Assembly: GCF_023101205.1 (NCBI RefSeq)
Contig: NZ_CP078078.1
Span: 1,612,001-1,676,000 of the forward strand
Origin: Microbacterium aurugineum
GTDB taxonomy: Bacteria; Actinomycetota; Actinomycetes; Actinomycetales; Microbacteriaceae
DNA: 64,000 bases
Direction of reading: 5' to 3'
Shown: positions 15,841 to 25,675 of the stretch, piece after piece
Layout: each line of letters begins with the position of its first letter
Position numbering within the stretch: position 1 is the first letter of the stretch
Notes under the pieces: model-generated
What the model saw: only the letters and a program-made list of their open reading frames with translations
Database searches by the model: none
What the model was told of the DNA's origin: nothing
Program-made: the position numbers and the translations under genes

Positions 15841-18501
15841 ATGAAAACTGCGGAGATCGCGCAGCGTTACCTCGACTACTTCGAGAAGAACGACCACCTC
15901 ATCGTCCCCTCGGCCTCGCTCGTCAGCGACGACCCGTCGCTGCTGTTCACGGTCGCCGGCATGGTGCCGATGATCCCGTACCTCACGGGCGTCGTCCCTG
16001 CGCCGCATCCGCGGATCGCGGACGTCCAGAAGTGCATTCGCACCAACGACATCGAAGAGGTCGGTCGGACCGCCCGTCACGGCACCTTCTTCCAGATGCT
16101 GGGCAACTGGTCGTTCGGCGACTACTTCAAAGAAGGCGCGATCCGTTACGCCTGGGAGCTTCTGACGGGTTCCGAGTCGGACGGGGGGCTCGGCTTCGAC
16201 GAGAAGGACCTGTGGGTCACCGTCTACGAGACGGACGACGAGGCCGAAGCCATCTGGCGCGACATCATCGGTCTCAAGCCGGAGCGCATCCAGCGCCTCG
16301 GGCGCGCGGACAACTACTGGAACACAGGGCAGCCCGGACCCGGCGGTCCTGATTCCGAGATCTTCTTCGACCGCGGGCCGGCCTACGGGAAGGACGGCGG
16401 TCCCGCCGTCGACGACTCACGGTTCCTGGAGATCTGGAACCTCGTGTTCATGCAGGACTTCATCGAGAACATCCGCAGCAAGACGGAGTTCGACATCGTC
16501 GGCGAGCTGCCGATGAAGAACATCGACACCGGGATGGGACTCGAGCGTGTCGCGTTCCTCAAGCAGGGCGTCGACAACATGTACGAGTCGGATCAGGTGC
16601 GTCCGGTGCTGGATCGCGCCGTCGAGCTCTCCGGCCGCCCGTACGGTGTGCAGCATGAGGATGACGTGCGATTCCGCGTTGTCGCCGACCACGTGCGTTC
16701 CTCCCTCATGCTTCTGTCCGACGGGGTGCGTCCATCCAACGAGGGGCGTGGGTACATCCTCCGCCGTCTGATGCGCCGCACGGTCCGCTCGATGCGACTG
16801 CTCGGCGTCGATGAGCCGGTGTTCCCCGAGCTGTTCGCCGCATCGCGCGATGTGATGAAGACGACCTATCCGGAACTCGAGAGGGACTGGGCGGTACTGT
16901 CCGCCTCGGCGTTCGCCGAAGAGGAGACGTTCCGCCGGACCCTCGTGGCCGGCTCCACGATCCTCGATCTCGCCCTCGACGAGACCAGGAAGGGCGGGGG
17001 GAAGACGCTCAGCGGTCCCGAGGCGTTCCTGCTCCACGACACTTACGGCTTCCCGATCGACCTCACGCTCGAAGTCGCTGAGGAAGCGGGACTGGACGTC
17101 GACCGCGCCGCTTTCGACACGCTCATGCAGGAGCAGCGTCAGCGGGCCAAGGACGACGCTCGCAACCGCAAGCGTCAGCTCGCCGACGTATCGGTCTACC
17201 GGGAGCTGCGCTCCCTGGGCGAGACCGGTTTCGACGGATACACCGCCCTCGAGGTCGAGTCCCGTGTGCTCGGACTCCTCGTCGACGGAGTGCCTGTGCG
17301 CAGCGCATCCGAAGGGCAGATCGCCGAGGTCGTGCTCGCCGAGACGACGCTGTATGCCGAGTCCGGTGGTCAGGTGGCCGACAAGGGCACGATCGTCGGC
17401 CCGGGCTACGCGCTCGAAGTGCTCGACGTTCAGAAGCCGGTCCCCGGACTCATCAGCCACACCGTCGAAGTCACGCGCGGAAGCGTGGCCGTCGACGACG
17501 TCGCGACGTCGGTGGTGGACGCGGCGAACCGCCGTGCAGCCCGCCAGGCGCACTCGGCCACGCACCTCGTGCACGCCGCGCTCCGTGACACCCTCGGTCC
17601 GACGGCGACGCAGGCCGGTTCTTTGAATCGTGCCGGCTACATGCGCTTCGACTTCGCCTGGTCGCAGGCGCTCTCGACCGATACGCGCAGCGAGATCGAG
17701 GAGATCACCAACCGCGCAGTGCAGGACGCCTTGGAGGTGACCACGCGTATCGTCTCGCTCGACGAGGCCAAGGAAGCCGGCGCCATGGCGCTGTTCGGCG
17801 AGAAGTACGGCGACGTCGTGCGCATGGTCGACATCGGTGGGCCATGGTCGCGGGAACTCTGCGCCGGGACGCACGTGACCACCAGTGCCGAGATCGGGCT
17901 GGTCAGCCTGGTCGGGGAGTCCTCGGTGGGCGCCTCCAACCGTCGTATCGAAGCTCTCGTCGGCGCCGATGCTTTCCGTGAGCTCGCGGCTGAGCGGGCG
18001 ATCGTGTCGCAGCTGACGAGTTCCCTCAAGACGCCGCGTGAGCAGCTGCCGGAGCGGATCGCCGACCTGACGGCCAGCCTGAAGGCTGCCGAGAAGCGCA
18101 TCGCGCAGTTCGAGGCGAAGGAGAGAGCCGGACAGGTGCCGGCCATCGTCGACGCCGCGACGCGCGTCGGTGCGTTCCGACTGGCCGCGCAGAGTCTGGG
18201 CGAAGTCGCATCGGCGGATGACGTGCGAGACCTCGTCAACGGCGTGCGCGATCGGCTCGGCTCGGATGCCGCTGTGGTGGCACTCGGCGCGGTCGTGGGC
18301 GGGCGGCCCGTCGTCGTCGTCGCGACCAATGACGCGGCACGCTCGGCGGGAGCGAAGGCCGGTGCGCTCGCGAAGCGGGCGGCCGGGGTGCTCGGCGGCG
18401 GCGGTGGCGGGCGCGATGATGTCGCGCAAGGTGGCGGCGCCGACACGGCGGCTCTGCCGTCGGCGCTCGAAGCCATCGCACAGGAGCTGCGCGGCGCGTG
18501 A
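15841..18501 (+). CDS. alaS: Alanine--tRNA ligase
   Basis: AlaRS charges tRNA-Ala and clears misacylated tRNA. The 886-residue protein has the class II catalytic core (LLFTVAGMVPMIPYL, GNWSFGDYFKEGAI, DTGMGLERVAFL) and the editing domain with zinc-binding HSATHLVH and CAGTH motifs. A C-terminal oligomerisation/C-Ala domain ends in a Gly-rich segment (LGGGGGGRDDVAQGGG). The frame is open upstream, but ATG 15841 gives the standard start MKTAEIAQRYLDYF. The gene end overlaps the GTG of ruvX by 4 bases. Confidence 0.97.
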   Translation: MKTAEIAQRYLDYFEKNDHLIVPSASLVSDDPSLLFTVAGMVPMIPYLTGVVPAPHPRIADVQKCIRTNDIEEVGRTARHGTFFQMLGNWSFGDYFKEGAIRYAWELLTGSESDGGLGFDEKDLWVTVYETDDEAEAIWRDIIGLKPERIQRLGRADNYWNTGQPGPGGPDSEIFFDRGPAYGKDGGPAVDDSRFLEIWNLVFMQDFIENIRSKTEFDIVGELPMKNIDTGMGLERVAFLKQGVDNMYESDQVRPVLDRAVELSGRPYGVQHEDDVRFRVVADHVRSSLMLLSDGVRPSNEGRGYILRRLMRRTVRSMRLLGVDEPVFPELFAASRDVMKTTYPELERDWAVLSASAFAEEETFRRTLVAGSTILDLALDETRKGGGKTLSGPEAFLLHDTYGFPIDLTLEVAEEAGLDVDRAAFDTLMQEQRQRAKDDARNRKRQLADVSVYRELRSLGETGFDGYTALEVESRVLGLLVDGVPVRSASEGQIAEVVLAETTLYAESGGQVADKGTIVGPGYALEVLDVQKPVPGLISHTVEVTRGSVAVDDVATSVVDAANRRAARQAHSATHLVHAALRDTLGPTATQAGSLNRAGYMRFDFAWSQALSTDTRSEIEEITNRAVQDALEVTTRIVSLDEAKEAGAMALFGEKYGDVVRMVDIGGPWSRELCAGTHVTTSAEIGLVSLVGESSVGASNRRIEALVGADAFRELAAERAIVSQLTSSLKTPREQLPERIADLTASLKAAEKRIAQFEAKERAGQVPAIVDAATRVGAFRLAAQSLGEVASADDVRDLVNGVRDRLGSDAAVVALGAVVGGRPVVVVATNDAARSAGAKAGALAKRAAGVLGGGGGGRDDVAQGGGADTAALPSALEAIAQELRGA

Positions 18502-18971
18502 GCACTTTCCGCCGCGGTGTGCGGCTCGGCATCGACGTGGGGCGCGCGCGGGTCGGTGTCGCGCGCTGCGACCCCGACGGGATGCTGGCCGTCCCCGTGG
18601 AGACAGTGCCTCGCGACGAGGCCTCGATCGCCCGGATCCTTCAGATCGCGAGCGAGTACGACCCGTTGGAGTTCGTGGTCGGTCTGCCGGTCAACATGCA
18701 GGGTGCGGATACCGCGTCGACCACGGACGCGCGGGAGTTCGCCGCCGAGCTCTGCCGGCGCAGCGGCACTCCGGTGCGGCTCGTGGACGAGCGGTTGAGC
18801 ACCGTGACGGCGCATGCCGCATTGCGCAGTTCCGGGAGATCTCAGAAGAAGTCTCGTAGCATTGTGGATCAGGTCGCCGCCGTGGTGCTTCTGCAGCAGG
18901 CGATCGATATGGAGAAGAGCACCGGAAACCCGGCCGGTGCCGTCATCTCGCCTGACGAGGAGCACGCCTGA
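18498..18971 (+). CDS. ruvX: Putative Holliday junction resolvase / pre-16S rRNA nuclease RuvX (YqgF)
   Basis: YqgF/RuvX is an RNase H-fold nuclease implicated in 16S rRNA 5'-end maturation and proposed as a resolvase. The 157-residue protein has the first acidic motif GIDVGRARVGVARCD, the VVGLPVNMQG segment, VRLVDERLSTVTAHAAL with the conserved Asp-Glu, and SIVDQVAAVVLLQ with the final Asp. The GTG start overlaps the alaS stop (GTGA), and mltG starts 2 bases after its stop. alaS-ruvX-mltG is a standard actinobacterial operon. Confidence 0.94.
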   Translation: MSTFRRGVRLGIDVGRARVGVARCDPDGMLAVPVETVPRDEASIARILQIASEYDPLEFVVGLPVNMQGADTASTTDAREFAAELCRRSGTPVRLVDERLSTVTAHAALRSSGRSQKKSRSIVDQVAAVVLLQQAIDMEKSTGNPAGAVISPDEEHA

Positions 18972-18973
18972 CG

Positions 18974-20470
18974 ATGTCCGAACGCGACAACGAAACGCCG
19001 CGGCACGACGCAGATTCCCGCCTGGGGGATCTCTTCGAGAACCTGCCCGAGCCGACCGCGCAGATTCCCACGGTCGACAACAGCGCGCCCGTTCCGGGCT
19101 CGCGTCGGGCGGCCAGAGAAGCGGCCGCGGGGGAGTCCCGCCCCGTCACCGGTGCCGATACTCCGGCCGAGGCTTCTCCCGTGCCGGTTCGCGCTTCTGC
19201 GGACGACGCCGTCGCCGCCGCCGGTGCGGTGCCCTCGCCGACTCCGCTCCGTGCCTCGGCGGATGCCGCGGACACCCCCACCCGTGCCGTGCCCCGGATC
19301 GAGTCGCCCTCGGGTGCCGCGGCGACACCGGAGCCTGTGCTCGGCGGTGGGCTGGACGACCTCTTCGTCCCCCATGACGATCACATCGACGCCGCGCCGA
19401 AGAAGAAGCGCCGCAAGGGGTGCTTGATCGCGCTGATCATCGTTCTGGTGATCTTCGGTGGTATCGCGGCGGCCGGAGTCTGGGTGGCGAACACCTACGG
19501 CGAGAAGATCAGTGACGCGATGGGCTGGGGCGATTCGAAGGACTGGGAGCCGGGTCTGGCGACCGGCGAGGCCTTCGTCACGATCAAGGAGGGCGACACC
19601 GGCTCTCCCGTGTCGACCGCACTGTACGAGGCGGGGGTGACGAAGACCGAGAGCGTCTTCTACGACTACCTCGTCGACGAGAACATCGCCGTGATCTTCT
19701 ACCCGGGCGTGTACAAGCTGCAGACGAAGATGACGGCCGAGGCCGCCCTCGCGGCGCTCCGGGACGACGCGAACAAGCTCGAGAACACAGTCTCCGTCGC
19801 TGAAGGTGGAACCATCGTCTCCTCCCTCCCTGCCATGGCCGAGACCCTCGGTCTGCCGCTGGCGGACTTCGAGGCGGCCGTCAAGGATCCTTCGCAGTAC
19901 GGGGTGGAAGCACAGAGCCTCGAAGGCTGGTTGTTCCCGGCCGTCTATACGTTCGATCCCGAGGTCACGGCCACGCAGGTCATCCAGCGCATGGTCGATC
20001 GCACCCGCGAATCGCTGGCCGCTGCGGGGGTCCCCGCCGGTGACGAGGAGCGCATACTGACCATCGCCTCGATCATCCAGCGAGAAGGTCGGCTCGACGA
20101 CTTCGCGAAGGTCTCGCGCGTGATCCAGAACCGTCTCGATATCAATATGAAGCTGCAGATGGACTCGACGGCGCAATACGGCTACGGCTCGCTGCACGAG
20201 GGCGTCGTCTCGAGTTCCAAGGAAGCGCTGGAAGACGACAACGCCTGGAACACATACGTCCGGGAGGGCCTCCCCGCGACGCCGATCGCGAGCCCGAGTG
20301 ACGCCGCGATCTCGGCGGCGATGAACCCCGTCGATGGCCCGTGGCTCTACTTCGTCACGATCAACCTCAGCACGGGGGAGACGCAGTTCTCCGAGACCAT
20401 GGCCGAGCACGAGCAGGGGATCGAGAAGTGGCGCGAATGGTGCCGCGCGAACCCCGACGCCGGGTGCTGA
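18974..20470 (+). CDS. mltG: Endolytic murein transglycosylase MltG
   Basis: MltG cleaves nascent glycan strands in peptidoglycan and is thought to set strand ends. The 498-residue protein has a long, low-complexity cytoplasmic N terminus (about residues 1-135, Ala/Pro/Ser-rich) and a basic patch KKKRRKG. One membrane helix (about 142-165) and an extracytoplasmic LysM-like plus YceG domain follow. The catalytic Glu is in ASIIQREGR (E371), followed by VSRVIQNRLD and QMDSTAQYGYG. The C terminus has the usual PWLYFVT and ETQFSETMAEHE. It lies in the alaS-ruvX-mltG-aroE operon. Confidence 0.95.
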   Translation: MSERDNETPRHDADSRLGDLFENLPEPTAQIPTVDNSAPVPGSRRAAREAAAGESRPVTGADTPAEASPVPVRASADDAVAAAGAVPSPTPLRASADAADTPTRAVPRIESPSGAAATPEPVLGGGLDDLFVPHDDHIDAAPKKKRRKGCLIALIIVLVIFGGIAAAGVWVANTYGEKISDAMGWGDSKDWEPGLATGEAFVTIKEGDTGSPVSTALYEAGVTKTESVFYDYLVDENIAVIFYPGVYKLQTKMTAEAALAALRDDANKLENTVSVAEGGTIVSSLPAMAETLGLPLADFEAAVKDPSQYGVEAQSLEGWLFPAVYTFDPEVTATQVIQRMVDRTRESLAAAGVPAGDEERILTIASIIQREGRLDDFAKVSRVIQNRLDINMKLQMDSTAQYGYGSLHEGVVSSSKEALEDDNAWNTYVREGLPATPIASPSDAAISAAMNPVDGPWLYFVTINLSTGETQFSETMAEHEQGIEKWREWCRANPDAGC

Positions 20471-20474
20471 CTCG

Positions 20475-21287
20475 GTGACGCGCACGCGACTCGCGGTCTG
20501 GGGGGACCCGATCGCGCACTCCAAGTCCCCTCACCTGCATGCCGCCGCGTATCGGGTCCTCGGTCTGAGCTGGGAGTACGGACGGCGTCAGGTCTCTGCG
20601 GAGGCCTTCACCGTCGCACTCGGTGGACTCGACGACACGTGGCGCGGTTTGTCGCTGACCATGCCGTTGAAGGGGGAGGGCTACCGCGCCGCTGCGACGA
20701 GGGATCGCCACGCAGACCTCACGGGCGCCGTCAACACCCTGTTGCTCGGGGCGGCGCCCGCCGGTTTCAACACCGATGTCGGCGGGATCATCGACGCGCT
20801 GTCGGAGGCGGGGATCACCGCTGCGGAGACGGCGCGCATCATCGGTGCCGGCGCCACTGCCGCGTCCGCGCTCGTCGCCGCCTCCGAGATCGGGGTGAAG
20901 CACGTGGAGGTTCGGGCTCGACGCCCGGAGCGGGCGAAGGCACTCGTCGCCCTCGGCGACCGCTTGGGTATTCCGGTCGAAGTACGCTCCCTCGACGGCG
21001 GGCGCGACGCGGTCGACCTGACCCTCTCGACCTTGCCCAGTGCGACCGCCCTTCCTGTCGAAACCGCGGTGGGGTTGGCCGAGACCGGCGGAGCCTTGTT
21101 CGATGCTGCCTATGCGCCCTGGCCCTCCGCCCTCGCGTCCCGCTGGAGCGACGGCACGGTGGTGTCCGGCTTGGGGATGCTGCTGCATCAGGCCGTGCGC
21201 CAGATCCGGATCTTCCGGCACGGGGATCCGGCGCTCCCGCTGCCCGCCGAAGCAGAGGTCGTCTCGGCCATGCGCGCCGCGCTCTGA
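20475..21287 (+). CDS. aroE: Shikimate dehydrogenase
   Basis: Reduces 3-dehydroshikimate to shikimate with NADPH, the fourth step of chorismate synthesis. The 270-residue protein has the substrate motif AHSKSPHLHAAAY, the catalytic Lys in LTMPLKGE, GAVNTLL, and NTDVGGI. A diverged nucleotide-binding loop (IIGAGATAASALVA) and SGLGMLLHQAVRQIRIF near the C terminus complete it. The frame is open upstream into mltG, but GTG 20475 gives the correct N terminus (RTRLAVWGDPIAHS). It lies 4 bases after mltG; aroC follows. Confidence 0.92.
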   Translation: MTRTRLAVWGDPIAHSKSPHLHAAAYRVLGLSWEYGRRQVSAEAFTVALGGLDDTWRGLSLTMPLKGEGYRAAATRDRHADLTGAVNTLLLGAAPAGFNTDVGGIIDALSEAGITAAETARIIGAGATAASALVAASEIGVKHVEVRARRPERAKALVALGDRLGIPVEVRSLDGGRDAVDLTLSTLPSATALPVETAVGLAETGGALFDAAYAPWPSALASRWSDGTVVSGLGMLLHQAVRQIRIFRHGDPALPLPAEAEVVSAMRAAL

Positions 21288-21332
21288 GCGGACGGCGTCG
21301 AAACGCGGCGCGGCGAGGGGGCCAACCCGTGG

Positions 21333-21338
21333 GAGACT
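21333..21338 (+). promoter_or_regulatory. Weak -10-like hexamer GAGACT before aroC
   Basis: GAGACT precedes the aroC ATG (21345) by exactly 6 bases, the leaderless geometry of other promoters here, but it departs from the TAnnnT consensus. Confidence 0.3.
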
Positions 21339-21344
21339 GGAGCA

Positions 21345-22574
21345 ATGCTCCGCGTGCTCACGGCCGGCGAATCGCACGGCCCAGAACTCATCGCCGTCAT
21401 GGAGGGCCTGCCCTCCGGCGTCCCTGTGTCCTCCGAGGCCATCCAGGCCGATCTCGCTCGTCGCAAGCTGGGCTATGGCCGTGGCTCGCGCATGAAGTTC
21501 GAGCAGGACGCGCTGACCATCTCCGGCGGTGTGCGGCACGGCAAGAGCCTCGGCAGCCCGATCGCTCTTCGCATCGGCAACACCGAGTGGCCGAAGTGGA
21601 TCGAGGTCATGAACCCCGAGCCCGTGGAGCTCACCGACAAGTCCCGTGGGCGCAGCGCGCCCCTCACCCGTCCACGTCCGGGGCACGCCGACCTCGTGGG
21701 CATGCAGAAGTACGACTTCGACGAGGCGCGTCCGATCCTCGAACGAGCGAGTGCTCGGGAGACGGCTGCGCGTGTCGCGCTCGGGGCGATCGCCCGATCG
21801 TTCCTCGGTGAGCTCGGTATCCGCCTGGTCAGCCACACCCTGTCGATCGGGCCGGTGCGGGTGCCCGAGGGGTCTCCGCTCCCCACGCCCGACGATGTCG
21901 AGGCGCTCGATGCCGATCCGCTCCGGTGCTTCGACACCGCGACCTCCGCTCTGATGGTGGCCGAGGTCGATGACGCGAAGAAGGACGGCGACACGCTGGG
22001 CGGCATCGTCGAGGTGCTCGCGTACGGCCTTCCTCCGGGACTCGGCTCCCACGTGCACTGGGACCGACGCCTCGACGCGCGTCTCGCTCAGGCGCTCATG
22101 AGCATCCAGGCGATCAAGGGCGTCGAGGTCGGCGACGGCTTCGAGACCACGCGCCGCCGAGGTTCGGCCGCCCACGATGAGCTCTTCGCCACCGCGGACG
22201 GCATCACGCGCGGCTCGGACAGGGCCGGAGGCACGGAAGGCGGCATGTCCACCGGAACCGTGTTGCGCGTCCGCGCCGGGATGAAGCCGATCGCGACCGT
22301 TCCGCATGCCCTCCGCACGATCGACACCGCCACGGGTGACGACGCCACCGCTCACCACCAGCGCTCCGACGTGTGCGCTGTGCCCGCCGCCGGAGTGGTC
22401 GCCGAGGCGATGGTCGCCGTGGAGCTCGCGAACGCCGTGCTCGAGAAGTTCGGTGGCGACAGCATCCGCGAGACCCGTCGCAACCTCGAGGGCTACCTCG
22501 AAGGCATCCCGGCGGGGCTGCGGACGACACCGGCGTCCGAGGCGGCGCTCATCGCGCATGACGAGCGCGGCTGA
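21345..22574 (+). CDS. aroC: Chorismate synthase
   Basis: Converts 5-enolpyruvylshikimate-3-phosphate to chorismate using reduced FMN. The 409-residue protein has the signatures [59 protein letters not shown] and [10 protein letters not shown]. The C terminus has the [20 protein letters not shown] segment. Full length. The aroK start lies 17 bases inside its 3' end, so the aro genes are translationally coupled from here on. Confidence 0.97.
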   Translation: MLRVLTAGESHGPELIAVMEGLPSGVPVSSEAIQADLARRKLGYGRGSRMKFEQDALTISGGVRHGKSLGSPIALRIGNTEWPKWIEVMNPEPVELTDKSRGRSAPLTRPRPGHADLVGMQKYDFDEARPILERASARETAARVALGAIARSFLGELGIRLVSHTLSIGPVRVPEGSPLPTPDDVEALDADPLRCFDTATSALMVAEVDDAKKDGDTLGGIVEVLAYGLPPGLGSHVHWDRRLDARLAQALMSIQAIKGVEVGDGFETTRRRGSAAHDELFATADGITRGSDRAGGTEGGMSTGTVLRVRAGMKPIATVPHALRTIDTATGDDATAHHQRSDVCAVPAAGVVAEAMVAVELANAVLEKFGGDSIRETRRNLEGYLEGIPAGLRTTPASEAALIAHDERG

Positions 22575-23079
22575 TCCGCTGACGCTGGTGCTGGTCGGCC
22601 CGATGGCCGCAGGCAAGACCAGCGTCGGACGCCGCGTCGCTCGGCGACTCGGCGTCGCTTTCGTCGACACGGACAAACGCATCGTGGCGGAACACGGTCC
22701 GATCTCCGGCATCTTCGCCGAGTACGGAGAGGCGCACTTCCGGGAGCTCGAACGCGCCGCGGTCGCCCAGGCCCTCGCCGACGGGGGCGTGATCTCCCTC
22801 GGTGGAGGCGCGGTCACGCAGGCGGCCACCCGCGAACTCCTGAAAGCGCATCCGGTCGTCTTCCTGACGGTGAACCCAGACGCAGTGGCGGACAGGCTCC
22901 GCGGCAGCAACCGCCCCCTCCTGTCAGGGGATGAGGATCCGGTGGAGCGCTGGAAGAAGATCTTCGAGGAACGCCGGGGGTGGTACGCCGAGGTCGCCTC
23001 GACCACCTTCGACACCTCACGTCGTCCGATGCAGAAGATCGCGGATGACATCGTGACATGGAGGAGAGAACAGCGATGA
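22558..23079 (+). CDS. aroK: Shikimate kinase
   Basis: Phosphorylates shikimate at the 3-OH with ATP. The 173-residue protein has the P loop [12 protein letters not shown], the shikimate-binding DTDKRI, the arginine in [11 protein letters not shown], the GGGAV loop and the lid [12 protein letters not shown] 22558 was chosen because earlier in-frame starts fall inside aroC and add unrelated residues. It overlaps aroC by 17 bases, and its stop overlaps the aroB start (ATGA). Confidence 0.95.
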   Translation: MTSAADPLTLVLVGPMAAGKTSVGRRVARRLGVAFVDTDKRIVAEHGPISGIFAEYGEAHFRELERAAVAQALADGGVISLGGGAVTQAATRELLKAHPVVFLTVNPDAVADRLRGSNRPLLSGDEDPVERWKKIFEERRGWYAEVASTTFDTSRRPMQKIADDIVTWRREQR

Positions 23080-24164
23080 GCACGACGACCATCGGCGTCA
23101 CGGGGAACGACGCCTACGACATCACGATCGGACGCGGAATCCTGGATCGGGTCTCCGCCGCGCTCGCGCCGGGCGTCCGCAAGGTGCTGGTGGTGCATCC
23201 GCCCACGCTCGCGTCCCGCGCTGCCGAACTGCGCGACAGACTTCTCGCCGACACCACCGACGGTCCGCGCGAGGTACTGCTCGCGGAGATCCCGGATGCC
23301 GAGCAGGGCAAACGGATCGAGGTGGCGGCCTTCTGCTGGCAGGTGATGGGCCAGGCGGACTTCACCCGCAGCGATGCGGTCATCGGATACGGCGGGGGAG
23401 CGGTGACCGACCTCGCCGGGTTCGTCGCCGCGACCTGGCTGCGAGGCGTGCAGCTGATCCAGGTGCCGACCACGGTACTGGGCCTCGTCGATGCGTCGGT
23501 CGGTGGCAAGACCGGTGTCAACACCGCGGAGGGCAAGAACCTCGTGGGGGCGTTCTGGGCGCCGAGCGCCGTGGTCGGCGACCTCGACGAGCTCGCCAGC
23601 CTGAGTCCCAACGAGGCGACCGCAGGATTCGCCGAGGTCGTCAAGGCCGGATTCATCTGGGCTCCGGAGATCCTGGACATCATCGAGGCCGATCCGCTCC
23701 GCGCCGTCGACACGACATCCGAGGAGTTCCGCCGCGCGGTCGAACTGGCGATCGACATGAAGGCGAAGGTCGTCTCGGACGACTTCCGCGAGGCCGGACT
23801 CCGCGAGATCCTCAACTACGGGCACACGCTCGGACACGCGATCGAGCATGCGGAACGGTACCGCTGGCGGCACGGCGCCGCGATCTCGGTCGGGATGCTC
23901 TACGCCGCCGAGCTCTCGCGGCTCGCGGGTCGTCTGTCCGACTCCGCTGCCGAGCGGCACCGGACGATCCTGGAGTCGCTGGGCCTTCCGACCTCGTACC
24001 GTGCGGGGGCATGGCCGCAGTTGCTCGCCACCATGCAGCGCGACAAGAAGAGCCGCGGCGGGATGCTGCGCTTCATCCTCCTCGACGACCTCGCGAAGCC
24101 CACCGTCCTGCAGGCTCCTGACGAGTCGCTGCTGTTCGCCGCCTATCAGGAGGTCGGGGAGTGA
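23076..24164 (+). CDS. aroB: 3-dehydroquinate synthase
   Basis: Cyclises DAHP to 3-dehydroquinate, the second shikimate-pathway step, using NAD and a divalent metal. The 362-residue protein has [21 protein letters not shown], the [20 protein letters not shown] active-site segment, [10 protein letters not shown], and the metal ligands in [16 protein letters not shown] 23076 is preferred over an upstream ATG (23058) because GAGGAG lies at 23061-23066 and the start overlaps the aroK stop. Confidence 0.96.
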   Translation: MSTTTIGVTGNDAYDITIGRGILDRVSAALAPGVRKVLVVHPPTLASRAAELRDRLLADTTDGPREVLLAEIPDAEQGKRIEVAAFCWQVMGQADFTRSDAVIGYGGGAVTDLAGFVAATWLRGVQLIQVPTTVLGLVDASVGGKTGVNTAEGKNLVGAFWAPSAVVGDLDELASLSPNEATAGFAEVVKAGFIWAPEILDIIEADPLRAVDTTSEEFRRAVELAIDMKAKVVSDDFREAGLREILNYGHTLGHAIEHAERYRWRHGAAISVGMLYAAELSRLAGRLSDSAAERHRTILESLGLPTSYRAGAWPQLLATMQRDKKSRGGMLRFILLDDLAKPTVLQAPDESLLFAAYQEVGE

Positions 24165-24598
24165 GCCGCCGGATCCTCCTGGTCAACGGGCCGAACCTGA
24201 ATCTCCTCGGTACCCGCGAGCCCGACGTGTACGGCACGGCGACTCTCGCGGACGTGGAGCGGATCACCGCCGAGGCCGCAGCCGCGGTCGGGTTCGAGGT
24301 CCGGGCGCTGCAGAGCAACCACGAGGGAGTGCTGGTCGACGCGATCCATGCGGCACGGGAGGACTGCGCCGGAATCGTGATCAATCCGGGCGGACTCACG
24401 CACACGTCGGTGGTGCTGCGTGACGCGCTCACCGGGGTGGCGCTGCCGTTCGCGGAGGTCCACATCTCCGATGTGCTCGCGCGTGAGGCCTTCCGCCACC
24501 ATTCCTACCTGGAAGATGTGGCGGCCGTGCGGGTCGCCGGCCGTGGCGTCGACGGCTACGCAGACGCTGTGCGACAGCTCGCCGCACTCATCCCGTAG
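24161..24598 (+). CDS. aroQ: Type II 3-dehydroquinate dehydratase
   Basis: Dehydrates 3-dehydroquinate to 3-dehydroshikimate by the type II (anti-elimination) route. The 145-residue protein has the type II signature [20 protein letters not shown] with the catalytic Tyr, [31 protein letters not shown] and VEHISDV-like [17 protein letters not shown]. The GTG start overlaps the aroB stop by 4 bases. Its TAG stop forms the first half of the -10 hexamer of the efp promoter. Confidence 0.96.
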   Translation: MSRRILLVNGPNLNLLGTREPDVYGTATLADVERITAEAAAAVGFEVRALQSNHEGVLVDAIHAAREDCAGIVINPGGLTHTSVVLRDALTGVALPFAEVHISDVLAREAFRHHSYLEDVAAVRVAGRGVDGYADAVRQLAALIP

Positions 24599-24601
24599 AA
24601 T
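24596..24601 (+). promoter_or_regulatory. -10 hexamer TAGAAT for efp, containing the aroQ stop codon
   Basis: The aroQ stop TAG (24596-24598) is the first half of TAGAAT. A transcript starting near 24608 would have a leader of about 46 bases before efp. Confidence 0.5.
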
Positions 24602-24653
24602 CGACTGTCGGTCTCGTCCGACCCCGCAGACACACGAACGGAACTCGCAGCGC

Positions 24654-25214
24654 ATGGCATCTACCGCAGACATCAAGAACGGCGTCGTCCTCAGCATCGA
24701 CGGGCAGCTCTGGAGCGTCATCGAGTTCCAGCATGTGAAGCCCGGCAAGGGTGGCGCGTTCGTGCGCACCAAGCTGAAGAACGTCGTGTCGGGGAAGGTC
24801 GTCGACCGCACCTACAACGCCGGCGCCAAGATCGAGATCGAGAACGTCGACCGCCGCGACTACACCTACCTGTACACGGACGGCGACGGCTACGTGTTCA
24901 TGGACCAGACGGACTTCGACCAGATCACGGTCGGGGCCGCCACGGTCGGCGACGCGAAGAACTTCCTCCTCGAGAACCAGGCCGTCACGATCGCCCTGAA
25001 CAACGGCAACCCCCTGTACCTCGACCTCCCGGCCTCCGTGATCCTGGAGATCACCTACACCGAGCCCGGCCTGCAGGGTGACCGCTCGTCGGCAGGCACC
25101 AAGCCCGCCACGCTCGAGACCGGTTACGAGATCCAGGTGCCGCTGTTCGTCGAGGCCGGCACCAAGGTCAAGGTCGACACCCGCACGGGTGACTACCTCG
25201 GCCGCGAGAAGTAA
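24654..25214 (+). CDS. efp: Elongation factor P
   Basis: EF-P binds between the P and E sites and rescues ribosomes stalled on proline stretches. The 186-residue protein has all three domains: KOW-like N-terminal domain, OB domain ([20 protein letters not shown]) and C-terminal OB domain ([24 protein letters not shown]). The loop tip is VKPGKGGAF with Lys32 at the position modified in some bacteria; no modification gene is seen nearby. ATG 24654 gives the standard [10 protein letters not shown] start. nusB starts 3 bases after the stop. Confidence 0.96.
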   Translation: MASTADIKNGVVLSIDGQLWSVIEFQHVKPGKGGAFVRTKLKNVVSGKVVDRTYNAGAKIEIENVDRRDYTYLYTDGDGYVFMDQTDFDQITVGAATVGDAKNFLLENQAVTIALNNGNPLYLDLPASVILEITYTEPGLQGDRSSAGTKPATLETGYEIQVPLFVEAGTKVKVDTRTGDYLGREK

Positions 25215-25217
25215 GGC

Positions 25218-25628
25218 GTGAGCGCCCGGACGAAGGCGCGCAAGCGCGCTCTCGACATCCTCTTCTCCTCCGATGTGCGCGGGGACGACCTCGCCGTGAC
25301 CCTGGCCGCCGAGGCCAAGCGTGCCGCGAGTGAGCCCGCACGCGAGGCCTCGTGGCTCTACGCGCGCGAGATCGTCGACGGCATCATCGACACCCGCGAC
25401 GAGATCGACGAGCAGATCACGACGCACAGTCGGGACTGGAAGCTGGAGCGCATGCCCGCGGTCGATCGCGCGCTGCTCCGGATCGCGGTGTGGGAGATCC
25501 TGTACAACGACGAAGTGCCGACTGCGGTTGCGATCGACGAGGCCGTCGAACTCGCGAAGGAGTTCTCCACCGACGACTCCGGGGCGTTCGTGCACGGCGT
25601 CCTCGCCCGGGTGGCTCGCGCAGCCTGA
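25218..25628 (+). CDS. nusB: Transcription antitermination factor NusB
   Basis: NusB, with NusE, binds boxA RNA in rRNA antitermination complexes. The 136-residue all-helical protein has RTKARKRALDILFSSDVR, REIVDGIIDTRDEIDEQI, RMPAVDRALLRIAVWEILYNDEVPTAVAIDEAVELAKEFS and the terminal FVHGVLARV. The start is GTG 25218, three bases after efp. efp-nusB is a conserved pair at the end of the aro cluster. Confidence 0.95.
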   Translation: MSARTKARKRALDILFSSDVRGDDLAVTLAAEAKRAASEPAREASWLYAREIVDGIIDTRDEIDEQITTHSRDWKLERMPAVDRALLRIAVWEILYNDEVPTAVAIDEAVELAKEFSTDDSGAFVHGVLARVARAA

Positions 25629-25675
25629 CCCGTCCGACGCGTCGTACTGTCGGCGGTGGCGGAGAGGATGGAAGC

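Noticed and set aside
20367..23960. A 1197-codon open frame antisense to aroE-aroC-aroK-aroB
   Set aside because: It shadows four well-supported shikimate genes; the predicted protein is low-complexity and resembles nothing.
24729..24765. Unusual EF-P loop suggesting a novel lysine modification
   Set aside because: VKPGKGGAF with Lys at the tip is ordinary for actinobacteria, and no modification gene is nearby.
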